Shown in pieces: positions 34,122 through 44,300 of a stretch of 64,000 bases of DNA. Every line of letters starts with the position of its first letter. The stretch's first letter is position 1. The notes under the pieces were generated by a model that saw only the letters and a program-made list of their open reading frames with translations, was not told the DNA's origin and made no database searches. A program made the translations under genes and the position numbers. Source of the stretch: Bifidobacterium stellenboschense (GTDB lineage Bacteria > Actinomycetota > Actinomycetes > Actinomycetales > Bifidobacteriaceae); the NCBI RefSeq assembly GCF_000741785.1, contig NZ_JGZP01000011.1, positions 90,585 to 154,584 on the forward strand. Direction: 5' to 3'.

Positions 34122-36332
34122 ATGCATATGGGGAAGAAGAAGGGGACCACGAAGCCCGCGAGACCGCCGAAGCCGCGCAGACCCGACGACCCGGCGAAGG
34201 TCTCGTACCTGTTCGGCCCGGGTTTCGCCGACATTTCGCGGGTCATCAGGTCCACTACGGACAAGGCGCGCACGAACATCGACGATATGACGCGCGCCGC
34301 TGTCGAAGTGTCCGAGGGCACGACGTTCGACAGCATGATCGTACGCGCCGGATGGACGGCCTGCCGGTACGTGTACTGGCTGGCGTGCTGTCTCGGCATG
34401 GTGGTCACGAGCGTCATCTACTGCGTCGGCATGCTGCTGCCGCAGACCATCGCCTTCCTGTGCTACGAGCTCGTCGGATCGGCATTATGCGCGGCCACAT
34501 GGCTGACCGACACGCTCTTCCTCGCCATCCTGCGCATCTCCAACGTCTGCGACTACTGCCACAAACGGTTCGCCCGCCCCGTCTACCAGTGCCCGAACTG
34601 TGGCGCCAAGCACCGCGACCTGTTCCCCGGACGCTACGGCATCCTCCACCACACCTGCCGATGCGGCCAGAGACTGCCGTCAAGCATCCTCGACCGCCGC
34701 AAACCGCGCCGCAAGCTCACCGCCCTGTGCCCGTACTGCCTCGCCGCCGGTCATGACGAGATCATCCGCTCCGCCGGCAGCCGCACCATCTGCATCCCCG
34801 TGGTGGGCGGCGCCTCAAGCGGCAAGACCTCGCTCATCAACGCGTACGCCGTGTCACTGATCACGCGCCGCGCCGGCGAGCATGGCCTCACCACGCGCTT
34901 CTACGACGAGGCGCGCAAGCAGCGGTTCGCCACGATGGTGGCCGACAGCGAGCGCGGCTTCGTCGACAAGACCGCCGTCGAGACCGACGGGCAACGCGCC
35001 AGCGCGTTCTCGATGAGCTTCTATCTCGACGGGGGCGGTCTCAGACCGTCGCGTCTCGTGCAGCTGCTCGACATCGCCGGCGAGACGTTCGTCCGCGGCG
35101 ACGAGAACGAACAGCAGAACCAGTATGCGCACTGCGAGGGCATCGTGCTGGTCATCGACCCTCTGGCCATTCCCCAGGTGAAGGCCCGCGTCGCATCCGG
35201 CCTGCGCGGCACGGACGCCGGCTCGATCAGCGCCTCCCCGCTCGGCGACGTGATGAACGCGCTGCGCAACGACATCGACGCGAATCTGGCGAGGAACCGC
35301 GGCAAACGTCTGACGACGCCGTTGGCCGTCGTCATCAACAAGGTCGACGCGGCGCCGCTCCTCGACGAGCGTCTCGACGCGCCCGCGATCGCACGGTTCC
35401 GTCAGGCGGAGCCGGAGCGATGCGCGAACGACCTCGACACGATGGATTTCCTGTGCCGCCAGTTCCTCGTCGACATGGACATGGGCGACGTGGTCGACAT
35501 GATCCAGCAGCAGTTCGCCGTCTCCCGGTTCTTCGCGGCGAGCGCCATCGGGCACACGGCCGGCGAGGGACGGTTCATGCCGCGCGGCGTGGACGACGTC
35601 ATCGATTGGATCGTCTCGCTCAGCGACCCCGCCCTCGCCAAGGCGCTCGCCATCCACGAGTTCCCGAAGACGAAGTTGCCGGTGTTCACGCCCGGCATCG
35701 GACGGTTCGAGGGCATCCCCGCCGAGGCGGCGCAGCGCGAACGCGACCGCATCGCGCAGGAACAGGCCAAGGCGGACAGGGAACGCGCCAAGCGGGAACG
35801 CAAGGCCCCGCAGGGGCATGCCGGTGCGGCGACGACATCCCCGGTACCTGCACCTGTTCCATTCACCCGGCCGGGTCCTGCGCCGGTTCCGCCCCCCACG
35901 CCCATTCCCTCGGCACCGGAACCCGTATCGAGGCCCGCGCACCCCGCCGTCGTGCCGACTCCCCCACCGCAGCCGGCACGACGGCAACAGGCGAGTCCCG
36001 TGCCGATGCCACAGGCACAACCGATACAACCTGCGCAGCAGCCCGCCCCTCAGCCAGCACGACGGAGCTTCAGACCGCAACGTACCCGCCCCTACCACCG
36101 GGCGGGTACCGGAGCGACGCCCTCCCAGGGCATCCCCGCCCCGAACGAGCCGCTTCCCGCGAACGGCGCTCGATCCGGCACCGACCGGCGAGACGCGCAA
36201 CCCAAGGTGCCGCGGCCGGCCATGCCGCAGGAACCCGCCCCGTGGACGGGCCAACCGTCCGTTCCGTCGCCCAGACCGCGTCGGACACGGCCCCGGCGCA
36301 CCGGCAACGACCATGACAACCCGCACCAATAG
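34122..36332 (+). CDS. Membrane-associated zinc-ribbon P-loop GTPase with Pro-rich tail
   Basis: The 736-residue protein has a basic start and two or three TM helices (about residues 77-145, e.g. LACCLGMVVTSVIYCVGMLL). A zinc ribbon (CDYCHKRF, YQCPNCGAKH, then TCRCGQ and CPYCLAAG) precedes a GTPase domain. P-loop GGASSGKTS is near residue 229, G3 is DIAGE, followed by GIVLVIDP, and G4 is NKVD. An active NTPase fold is therefore likely. The last ~190 residues are charged, then Pro/Gln-rich. It resembles the 'double-GTPase' proteins predicted in GTPase-centred conflict systems, and a second such GTPase is encoded at 44506. It is in the operon 42 bases after the small membrane protein gene. Confidence 0.75.
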   Translation: MHMGKKKGTTKPARPPKPRRPDDPAKVSYLFGPGFADISRVIRSTTDKARTNIDDMTRAAVEVSEGTTFDSMIVRAGWTACRYVYWLACCLGMVVTSVIYCVGMLLPQTIAFLCYELVGSALCAATWLTDTLFLAILRISNVCDYCHKRFARPVYQCPNCGAKHRDLFPGRYGILHHTCRCGQRLPSSILDRRKPRRKLTALCPYCLAAGHDEIIRSAGSRTICIPVVGGASSGKTSLINAYAVSLITRRAGEHGLTTRFYDEARKQRFATMVADSERGFVDKTAVETDGQRASAFSMSFYLDGGGLRPSRLVQLLDIAGETFVRGDENEQQNQYAHCEGIVLVIDPLAIPQVKARVASGLRGTDAGSISASPLGDVMNALRNDIDANLARNRGKRLTTPLAVVINKVDAAPLLDERLDAPAIARFRQAEPERCANDLDTMDFLCRQFLVDMDMGDVVDMIQQQFAVSRFFAASAIGHTAGEGRFMPRGVDDVIDWIVSLSDPALAKALAIHEFPKTKLPVFTPGIGRFEGIPAEAAQRERDRIAQEQAKADRERAKRERKAPQGHAGAATTSPVPAPVPFTRPGPAPVPPPTPIPSAPEPVSRPAHPAVVPTPPPQPARRQQASPVPMPQAQPIQPAQQPAPQPARRSFRPQRTRPYHRAGTGATPSQGIPAPNEPLPANGARSGTDRRDAQPKVPRPAMPQEPAPWTGQPSVPSPRPRRTRPRRTGNDHDNPHQ

Positions 36333-36362
36333 ACGACCACACCAAACCGAAAGGAATCCATC

Positions 36363-37355
36363 ATGCTCGGATCCAAGCTTCCACAGCCCGTTCCCCCGGA
36401 CGGACCGCAGGCATCGGCCGTTCCGGCAACGGCCGATGCACAGCCCGCACTGCCGGTCTCCCCCGTCGTGTCCGAGACGGCCCCCGCTATCCCACCGGCC
36501 CAACCCACCGAAACGGTTGCGACTCCTCAGCCCGCGCCGGTCGAGCCGACGGAGCCAACGCCCGAACGAGAACCCGAACCATCCGAATCAGCGGCCGAAC
36601 CCACCGAGGCCCCCGTCCAATCAGAGATTCCCGCCCCGTCCGGTGAGTCGGGAGTCCCCGTCTCACCGGCACCGACCGTTCCCGATTGGACTGACCGCTT
36701 CGATGGTCTGGACGGGCGGCTGGCCGACGCCGACGCCCGTCTCGACGCGTTCGACGCCCGCTTCGAAGCGCTGGGCAAGCGCCTCGACGGATTGCGTGAA
36801 TCGTTGGACGGACTCTCAGAGGCGTTCTCGAAGCGGTCGCAATACGACGAGGCCAAGGAGAAGGTCATCGACCGCCAGCATGCGGAACTCAACAAGCTGC
36901 GCGACGGACTGACCCTCGATCTGAGGGAGCCGGTGCTGCAGGACATCGCCTCGGCGCTCGCCAAGATCAACACGATGAAGGGCGAGCTTCCCGAAGACGA
37001 CGCCGAGGCGCAAAGCATGCTGGAGGACATCGACTACATGCTCGGCGCGATCCTCGACGACTACGACGTGGCGCGCGTCGACAGCGAACCGGGTTCCCGC
37101 TACAACGCGGCCCGCCAGAGGTTCCTTCCGAAGGACGTCGAAACCACCGACGACCCCGCCAAGGCACGCACCATCGCACGTTCCAAGGCACCCGGCTACG
37201 TCTACGAGGCCGGCGAGCGCCCGCGCGTGCTCCTCAAGGAGCAGGTGGTGATGTACAAGGTCGTCAAACCGGCGCCACCGGCCGAAACTCCGGACGGACC
37301 CGCCGACGCTCCCGCGGCCCCCGAAACCCCTGACACCCCGTCGTCGATCGGCTGA
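36363..37355 (+). CDS. GrpE-like nucleotide exchange factor for the adjacent Hsp70s
   Basis: GrpE speeds ADP release from DnaK. The 330-residue product has a ~110-residue Pro/Glu-rich front, then a long helical region (LDGRLADADARLDAFDARFEALGKRL and KEKVIDRQHAELNKLRDGL), the GrpE-like middle REPVLQDIASALAKINTM, and a beta head ending in GYVYEAGERPRVLLKEQVVMYKV. This mirrors the family's GYxxxxRVLRPAxVxV close. The sequence is far from housekeeping GrpE, so the call rests on layout, this end motif, and its place directly before two Hsp70 genes. The C-terminal 30 residues are Pro-rich. Confidence 0.6.
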   Translation: MLGSKLPQPVPPDGPQASAVPATADAQPALPVSPVVSETAPAIPPAQPTETVATPQPAPVEPTEPTPEREPEPSESAAEPTEAPVQSEIPAPSGESGVPVSPAPTVPDWTDRFDGLDGRLADADARLDAFDARFEALGKRLDGLRESLDGLSEAFSKRSQYDEAKEKVIDRQHAELNKLRDGLTLDLREPVLQDIASALAKINTMKGELPEDDAEAQSMLEDIDYMLGAILDDYDVARVDSEPGSRYNAARQRFLPKDVETTDDPAKARTIARSKAPGYVYEAGERPRVLLKEQVVMYKVVKPAPPAETPDGPADAPAAPETPDTPSSIG

Positions 37356-37478
37356 CCCGCCGAACACCGTCCGCCCGAATCCCGACATCCGGAATCCGCG
37401 TGGACGGCGCATATATACGTGCAGCGTCGCTGCGACATACCACGCATAACCGCACAACACCATAAGGAGAACGACATC

Positions 37479-39137
37479 ATGTCGAAATACGTGTATGGCA
37501 TCGATCTGGGCACGACCTACTCGTGCATCGCCTATCAGGAGGGCGACCGCCCGACCGTGCTCAAGAATCTGGACAACAACTCGGACACCACGCCTTCGGT
37601 GGTCCAGTGGGGCGAGGACGGCACCGTGATCGTCGGCCAGGAGGCCAAGGACACCTCCGTGCTCGAGGAATCCGCAGGCCGGACCGTATCCTTCGTCAAG
37701 CGGCTCATCGGCAAATCGCAGGTCGCCACCACCATCGACGGACGGCAGATCTCCCCCGTCGAGGTCTCCGCCTACATCCTGCGCGAGCTCGTCCGCCAAG
37801 CCCAACAGCAGACCGACGACGAGGTCAAGGACGTCGTCATCACCTGCCCCGCCTACTTCGGCGATACCGAACGCACCGCCACCAAGCAGGCGGGCGAGAT
37901 GGCCGGGCTCAACGTACTGTCCATCATCGAGGAGCCGACCGCCGCCGCCATCTGCTACGGCGTCACCAAGGCCGACTCCAACAGGAACGTGCTCATCTAC
38001 GATCTGGGCGGCGGCACGTTCGACATCACCGTACTCAAGATCACCAACGGCGAGATCCGCGTGATCACCACCGAAGGCGACCATGATCTGGGCGGCAAGA
38101 ATTGGGACGACGCGCTTTCCACGCTCATGGTCGACAAGTTCCTCGACGAGAGCGGCTACACGGGCGACCCGTTCGACGAGGACGGCAACGAGGAGTTCAT
38201 GCAGCAGCTGATGATCGAGTCGGAGAAGACCAAGCAGGCGCTGTCGAACAGGACCAGCGTCAAGAAGCTCCTGGACTACAACGGACAGCGCGCGAAGATC
38301 GAAGTGACGCGCGACGAGTTCGACGACATCACCAGCGAGCTGCTCGAACGCACCAAGGACCTCACGCAGAAGGCGATCGACGAGGCCAAGGCGCAGGGCG
38401 TCGCCATCGACGAGATCCTGCTCGTCGGCGGTTCGACGATGATGCCTCAGGTACAGAACATGGTGGGGAACACGTTCGGCGTGCCGTTCAAGATCTTCGA
38501 ACCGCATGAGGCGGTCGCCAAGGGCGCGGCGATCTACGCGATCATCCAGGCCACCAAACAGAGCGAGGTCAACAGCACCGAGGTCAAGGAGCAGGATGCC
38601 GAAGGCAACGACGTGGCCCGCGACACCACGACCGGCGAGACGCGCATGCTGCCGACCATCGGCGGCGGCTCCACGCTGCCCACCAACCTCAACGCCGACA
38701 CGAAGGTCATCTCCGTCTCCACGAAGAGCTTCGGCATCAAGGCGAACGACAGCCAGACCGGCGAGCCGCGCATCTTCAACATCGTGAAGAAGGACGACGA
38801 GCTGCCCGCGCACGCCTCCCAGCGGTTCGCCACCGTCGACGCCAACCAGGAGCAGGTGCTCATCGAACTGTTCGAATCCCCGGAGAAGGCCGACGACCTG
38901 CCGGTCGACGCGAGCAGCAGAATCGGCGATTGCGAGATGAATCTGCCCGCCGGCCTGCCCGCGCACACCCCGCTGGAGATCACGCTGGCCGTGCAGGAGG
39001 ACGGCACCATCTCCCTCCACGGCCAGACGCTCGACAACGGCACCAACATCGACACCGTGTTCAAGTCGGAGAACGTGCTGAGCAAGGAGGAGATCGAGGA
39101 AGCCAGGAAGCGCGTCTCCACCGGACTCGTGTTCTGA
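37479..39137 (+). CDS. Hsp70 (DnaK-like) chaperone
   Basis: This ATP-driven chaperone has 552 residues, shorter than DnaK's ~620. The ATPase domain is complete: phosphate-1 GIDLGTTYSC, VITCPAYF, EEPTAAAICYG, phosphate-2 YDLGGGTFDIT, and LVGGSTMMPQV. The substrate-binding half has a recognisable SFGIKA start and beta-sandwich (LPTNLNADTKVISVSTKSFG..., LPAGLPAHTPLEITLAVQEDGTISL), but the helical lid is almost absent, with only SKEEIEEARKRV at the end. AAGGAGA lies 7 bases before the ATG. A TATATA at 37412-37417 in the 123-base gap ahead could be an internal promoter. It is one of two Hsp70s in this locus. Confidence 0.9.
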   Translation: MSKYVYGIDLGTTYSCIAYQEGDRPTVLKNLDNNSDTTPSVVQWGEDGTVIVGQEAKDTSVLEESAGRTVSFVKRLIGKSQVATTIDGRQISPVEVSAYILRELVRQAQQQTDDEVKDVVITCPAYFGDTERTATKQAGEMAGLNVLSIIEEPTAAAICYGVTKADSNRNVLIYDLGGGTFDITVLKITNGEIRVITTEGDHDLGGKNWDDALSTLMVDKFLDESGYTGDPFDEDGNEEFMQQLMIESEKTKQALSNRTSVKKLLDYNGQRAKIEVTRDEFDDITSELLERTKDLTQKAIDEAKAQGVAIDEILLVGGSTMMPQVQNMVGNTFGVPFKIFEPHEAVAKGAAIYAIIQATKQSEVNSTEVKEQDAEGNDVARDTTTGETRMLPTIGGGSTLPTNLNADTKVISVSTKSFGIKANDSQTGEPRIFNIVKKDDELPAHASQRFATVDANQEQVLIELFESPEKADDLPVDASSRIGDCEMNLPAGLPAHTPLEITLAVQEDGTISLHGQTLDNGTNIDTVFKSENVLSKEEIEEARKRVSTGLVF

Positions 39138-39169
39138 CATTCATCACGGCGAAGGAACGGAATCGCAAC

Positions 39170-41314
39170 ATGGGCATCAGGGTCGGCATCGACTTGGGGA
39201 CCACGTATTCGGCGGTGGCGCGCATCGACCCGGCGACGGGCCGGGCGACCATCATCCCAAACAGGTACGGGCATGCCGTCACGCCTTCGGTCGTGGCGGT
39301 CACGGAGGACGGCGAGGAGTTGTTCGGCGAGGACGCCAAGGAGCGTCAGGAGCTGGGCGAGACCGGCACCGCGTCGTTCTTCAAACGGGTCATGGGCGAC
39401 CCCGGATTCAGGCTCGACCTGCCCGGGCGTCCATGCACGCCGGTCGACCTGTCGGCCATGCTGCTCAAAGGCCTCGTCGGCCAGGCCGAGATGATGTCCG
39501 GTGAGCACGTCGACGCTGCGGTCGTCACCGTGCCCGCCTACTTCCGCAACGCGGAACGCGAGGCGACCCTGGCCGCGGCACGCCGGGCGGGCATCACGGT
39601 GCTCGGCCTGCTCAACGAGCCGACCGCCGCCGCCTTCGCCTATGGCCTGGGCGGGTCGAGCGCGAACCGGACGATCCTCGTCTACGATCTGGGCGGCGGC
39701 ACGTTCGACGTGACGCTCGCCCGGGTGGATGCCGGCGAGATCCGCATCCTCGGCTCGGACGGCGACCATTATCTCGGCGGGAAGGACTGGGACGACGACG
39801 TGGCAACGTGGATCGCCGACCGGTTCGAGGACGAGTTCGGCGAGGATCCGCTGGACGACACCGAACAGGCCGACATCATCGGCGTGACGGCCGAGAAGAC
39901 GAAGAAGCGCCTCACCAACGCCACGTCTGCCCCGGTGAGCGTGGCATGGCACGGACATCGAGGACGCTATACGCTCACCCGACGCGAGTTCGATGAGCTG
40001 ACCTCCTACCGGCTCATGCGCACCGCCGACATCATCGACCGTCTGTTCGCGAGCTTCACGCCGGCCAGACGGTGGAGCGACGTGGACGGCGTGATTCTCG
40101 TGGGCGGTTCGACGCGCATGCCCCAAGTGCACGAATACGTCGAACGCATGACCGGCAAACCGCCGCTGGCCGGCGTGAACGTCGACGAGGCGGTGGCGCT
40201 CGGCGCGGCGATCCGCGCCAACCAGGATGCCTCCGGCAATGCGACGCCGCCCACCATCGGCGGCACCAAGGCCCGGAACCAGGCGCTGCCGCTCATCGGC
40301 GGCAGGAAGATCACCGACGCGACGTCGCACGCGCTCGGCATGATCGCCGAATCCGAGGACCGCGAACGCTACGTCAACGACATCCTCATCGCGAAGAACG
40401 CCGCCATCCCCGCGCGCAACACGCAACGTCGCGAACTGGCCGTGCCGAGGCGCGGCGGCGAGCTCGACGTCTACCTGCTGCAGGGTTCGGAGCCGGCGCC
40501 GCTCGACAACGACGTGGCGGGACTGTACGCGTTCACCGGCATCCCGTATGTGGATGGAGGCCGCACGCTCATCGACGTGACGTACCGCTATGACGCCGAC
40601 GGCGTGATCAAGGTATCCGCCACGCAGGTCGAGACCGGACGGAAGCTCCACATGGAACGCAGACCCCTCCCCGATGACATGAGCTGGCTGGAACGCAGCC
40701 CGAAGAAGAACGACAGGCAGGCGCCGCCCGCGGGCGCCGTGTATCTCGCAATCGACTTCTCGGGCAGCATGTGCGGGAATCCCTTCCGCCAGGCGATGGA
40801 TGCCTGCCGGGATTTCATCGCCTCCATCGATGTGGCGGCGCTCAACGTCGGCCTCATCGGCTTCGCCGACAGGACCAAGACCTATCTCGAACCCACGGAT
40901 GATGGCGGAGCCATCCGGCAGGGCATACGCGACCTCGCCGCCGGATTCGACGCCGAGGAACTGTCCTTCGGGAACGATGCCTCCCCGTTCCCCGACGTCC
41001 TCGCCGGGGGACTGGACCGATACGACGGGCCGAAGTACGCCATCGTCCTCACCGACGGCGTCTGGTACGACCAGGACACGGCGATCCGACAGGCGCGGCA
41101 ATGCAACGAGGCGGGGATCGACACCATCGGATTGGGATTCGGCGGCGCCGACGAAACCTTCATCGACGCCATCTCCTCGATGAAGGACCTCGCCCGGCTC
41201 ACCGATCTGAGGCATCTGGGCGACAGCTTCTCGAACATCGCACGCGTCATCGGCGGCTCCACCGGCCTCGTCTCGGGCTCGTCCGGCACCGCCATCGGCC
41301 ATTCCGGAAGGTGA
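39170..41314 (+). CDS. Hsp70 fused to a von Willebrand factor A domain
   Basis: The 714-residue protein starts with a full Hsp70 ATPase domain (GIDLGTTYSAVA, VTVPAYFRNAERE, NEPTAAAFAYG, YDLGGGTFDVT, VGGSTRMPQVHEYV) and a beta substrate-binding part (MIAESEDRERYVNDILI, PLDNDVAGLYAFTGIPY). In place of the lid, a vWA domain begins near residue 523: MIDAS AIDFSGSMCG, then VGLIGFAD and AIVLTDGVW with a conserved Asp. vWA domains bind ligands through a metal, so this Hsp70 may dock a partner directly. It is 32 bases after the first Hsp70 gene, with GAAGGAA ahead of the ATG. Confidence 0.9.
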   Translation: MGIRVGIDLGTTYSAVARIDPATGRATIIPNRYGHAVTPSVVAVTEDGEELFGEDAKERQELGETGTASFFKRVMGDPGFRLDLPGRPCTPVDLSAMLLKGLVGQAEMMSGEHVDAAVVTVPAYFRNAEREATLAAARRAGITVLGLLNEPTAAAFAYGLGGSSANRTILVYDLGGGTFDVTLARVDAGEIRILGSDGDHYLGGKDWDDDVATWIADRFEDEFGEDPLDDTEQADIIGVTAEKTKKRLTNATSAPVSVAWHGHRGRYTLTRREFDELTSYRLMRTADIIDRLFASFTPARRWSDVDGVILVGGSTRMPQVHEYVERMTGKPPLAGVNVDEAVALGAAIRANQDASGNATPPTIGGTKARNQALPLIGGRKITDATSHALGMIAESEDRERYVNDILIAKNAAIPARNTQRRELAVPRRGGELDVYLLQGSEPAPLDNDVAGLYAFTGIPYVDGGRTLIDVTYRYDADGVIKVSATQVETGRKLHMERRPLPDDMSWLERSPKKNDRQAPPAGAVYLAIDFSGSMCGNPFRQAMDACRDFIASIDVAALNVGLIGFADRTKTYLEPTDDGGAIRQGIRDLAAGFDAEELSFGNDASPFPDVLAGGLDRYDGPKYAIVLTDGVWYDQDTAIRQARQCNEAGIDTIGLGFGGADETFIDAISSMKDLARLTDLRHLGDSFSNIARVIGGSTGLVSGSSGTAIGHSGR

Positions 41315-41320
41315 TTCGAC

Positions 41321-44300
41321 ATGACATCCAATGACGGCAACGGCATCAACTTCTACCAGCTGCTCGACCTGTTCGACTTCGAGCATGATCTCGTCGGCCG
41401 CGCGGACGAGGACCCTGCCATCGCCAAGACGTTCACCGACGCGTTCAAGGCGCAGGAGGCCCGCTGGTCGAAGCTCCGTAACAACCCCCGCGAGGGCGCG
41501 CAGGCGCAGCAACGGCTCGACGAGCTGAACCGCGCCAACCGCGAACTACCCGCGTTCCTCGCGTCCCGCGACGAACGCGCCCGGCAATACGCCGAAGCCC
41601 GGGCCCGAGCCGAGCACGACGTGACCGCCATCATCACCATGTTCGCGATCAAAGGCTACATGACGCCGGATGACCTCGCCACCATCGCGGGCCAGGCCAA
41701 GGAACGATACGGATACACGGTGCCGCAGAACGTGGTGCGTGAGCTCATCCCCTCCACCATGGAGATCCGCGAACAGGAGACGCGCAAGGGACGTGAGCTC
41801 GCCAAACCGAAATCCTTTACGGCGTTCAACAAGGCTGAGTCGGAACTGGCCACCTGCGGCTACCGTGACCTCTACCAGATGCTCGACCCGGGCAACATGC
41901 GCCCGGCGGCCACGTCCACCGCGGTGTGGCTGAAGAAGGCGACCGCCGACGACCCGAAGAACAACGCCAAGCAGGACGCGCGCACCACCGCCCTCAAGAA
42001 CCTGTACAAGATGTGCATCGGCAGGGTGTTCAAGGACGATGCCTCCCGCGCCGCATACGACGACTATCTCGCCTACACGGCCATGCAGCGGGTGCTTGAT
42101 GAGGTGGCGACGGTCTTCCAGCCGTCCGGCGTCCTGCCGCAGGACGTGGCCGACAAATACGTGGACCGCATTCTGGAGGGCGGCACCTCGCACGGCGCCG
42201 CAATCACCCGCGACGACGCCGAGGACCATCTCATCTGGTGGTGCCGCACCCATGACATCGCCTATACGCCAGTCCAACAGGAAGAGGCCGCCGCCGGGCC
42301 GAAGGCGGAACCCTGCCCGTGGTGCGGCATGCTGCTCGCCCCCGGCACCTCCACCTGCGCCCACTGCGGCGGCCAGGTGGAAGTCGCCTGCCCGCAGTGC
42401 CATGAGCGGAACCGCGCCGACGTACGCTTCTGCGGCAACTGCGGCTACGCGTACACCAACCTCGCCAAGGCGACGGCCCTATGCGACGAGGCCCGCGGCG
42501 AAGCGGCCTCGCTGCGCTTCGACGAGGCGGAACGACTACTCGATCAGGCGGACGGACTATGGGCGGGACTGCAGGACGTCACGCGCACGAAATCGGACAT
42601 CGCGAACACGCGCCGACTCGTCGGCGATCTCGGCACACGGCTCCACGCCGCGATCGACGCCCATGAGCTCGCCAACGCCGACCGCATCTACCGGGAGATC
42701 GCCGGCCGAAGCCCCGGCTTCGCCGATCCCGAAGCGAGGAACGCCATCGACACGGGCCTTGCGAAGGCCAGGAACGCCGCGCTTCTGGCCCGTTCGGCAC
42801 CGACTCCGAAGACGCTGCCGGAACTTCTGGACGCCTACGACGCCTGCCGTGACCTGCCGGAACTCAACACGGCGCTCGCCGCCTTCACGCCCCGACCGGT
42901 CGCCGCCGTGCAGGCGAAGGCGGACGGAGCCGGCCGGCGGATCGTCGTCTCGTGGCGGCCGGCGTCAGGCCCGCAGCCCTCCTATGTGCTGGTGCGCAAG
43001 CGCGGCTCGCGCCCGCTAACCATCCGCGACGGCGAGACGCTCACCGAGACCACGGCCACCACCTACGTGGATGCGGACGTCGAGCCGGCGGTCGACTACT
43101 GCTACGCGGTGGCCGCGAAGGTCGGACCGACCATGTCCGCGGCCGTCCCATCCCCTGCAACGACCGTGCTGTTCGAAGTGGACGACCTCAAGGTCACGCC
43201 CGACGAATCGTCGGTGCATATGGCATGGGGCAGGCCGCGCGGCGGCGTGGTCGAGGTGTGGCGCCGCCCCGACCGGGCGCCGGTCCGGCCGGGCGACGGC
43301 GTGCGCGTGACGAACGTCATCGATTCCGGCATGGACGACCGGGGGCTTGCGAACGACGTGCCCGTCCACTACACGGTCTTCGTCGGATACCGTATGCCGG
43401 ACGGCACGCCCGCCTATTCCTCGGGCGTGCGGGTCACGACGACGCCCTCCGCGCCGGCCGAGCCCATTGACTTCCTCATGGCGCAGCTCATGCCCGGCGA
43501 CGTGTTCTCGCTCGAATGGGACGCTCCGGAAGGCGGCGAGGCCCGGTTCTACGCGACACGCGGTCGCATCCCGTGGCGCAAGGGCGACATGGTCCCGTTG
43601 CGGGAGATCGCCTCCAAGGCATCTCCACTGCCGGTCACGCCACGCGGCGACGACACCGGCACGTTCCGGCTCGCCGACGACGCGATCTACCACATCGTCG
43701 CCGTGACCGCGAAGAACGACATGGGCGTGATCGGCGAGACGACCACCGTCTCGAAGCGCAAGGCGGTGGAGATCACGCGCATCCAGGCCTCCGGCGCGGA
43801 CGCGATCGTGCGCTTCGATTGGCCGAAGGACTGCACGCGCGTGCTGCTCGCATGGCGCACCGACCGGTTCCCCGCCTCCGCGCAGGAGAAGGGCGCGACC
43901 ACGATGGGCGCGACCAAGGCGCTCTACGACATGGCCCAGGCGCTCGTGGTCAGGGGCCTCGACCCGCACGCCACCTACTACTTCAGCCTGTTCGCGCTCA
44001 TCGGCGAAGGCACCTCCTCATCGTATTCGGCGAGCAGCAGCCGCATGTTCAGCTTCAGCGGCATGCCCGGCGTACCACTGCCCGCCCGGGCGGCCACGGA
44101 TCGCGGCGGCGTGCCGATGCCCGGCATGGGCGCGCAGGCCGTCTATCAGGTGACGGCCCACAAGGGCGGATTCGGATTCGGCCGCGTGTCCCGCGCCCAG
44201 CTCGACATCAGAACCTCCGGCCCGCTGCCCGCCACCGAACTGCGCGGCCAGCAGGGCGCCCTGCCGATGTTCGTCACCCAGGGCGTGTCGATCGCGCAGA

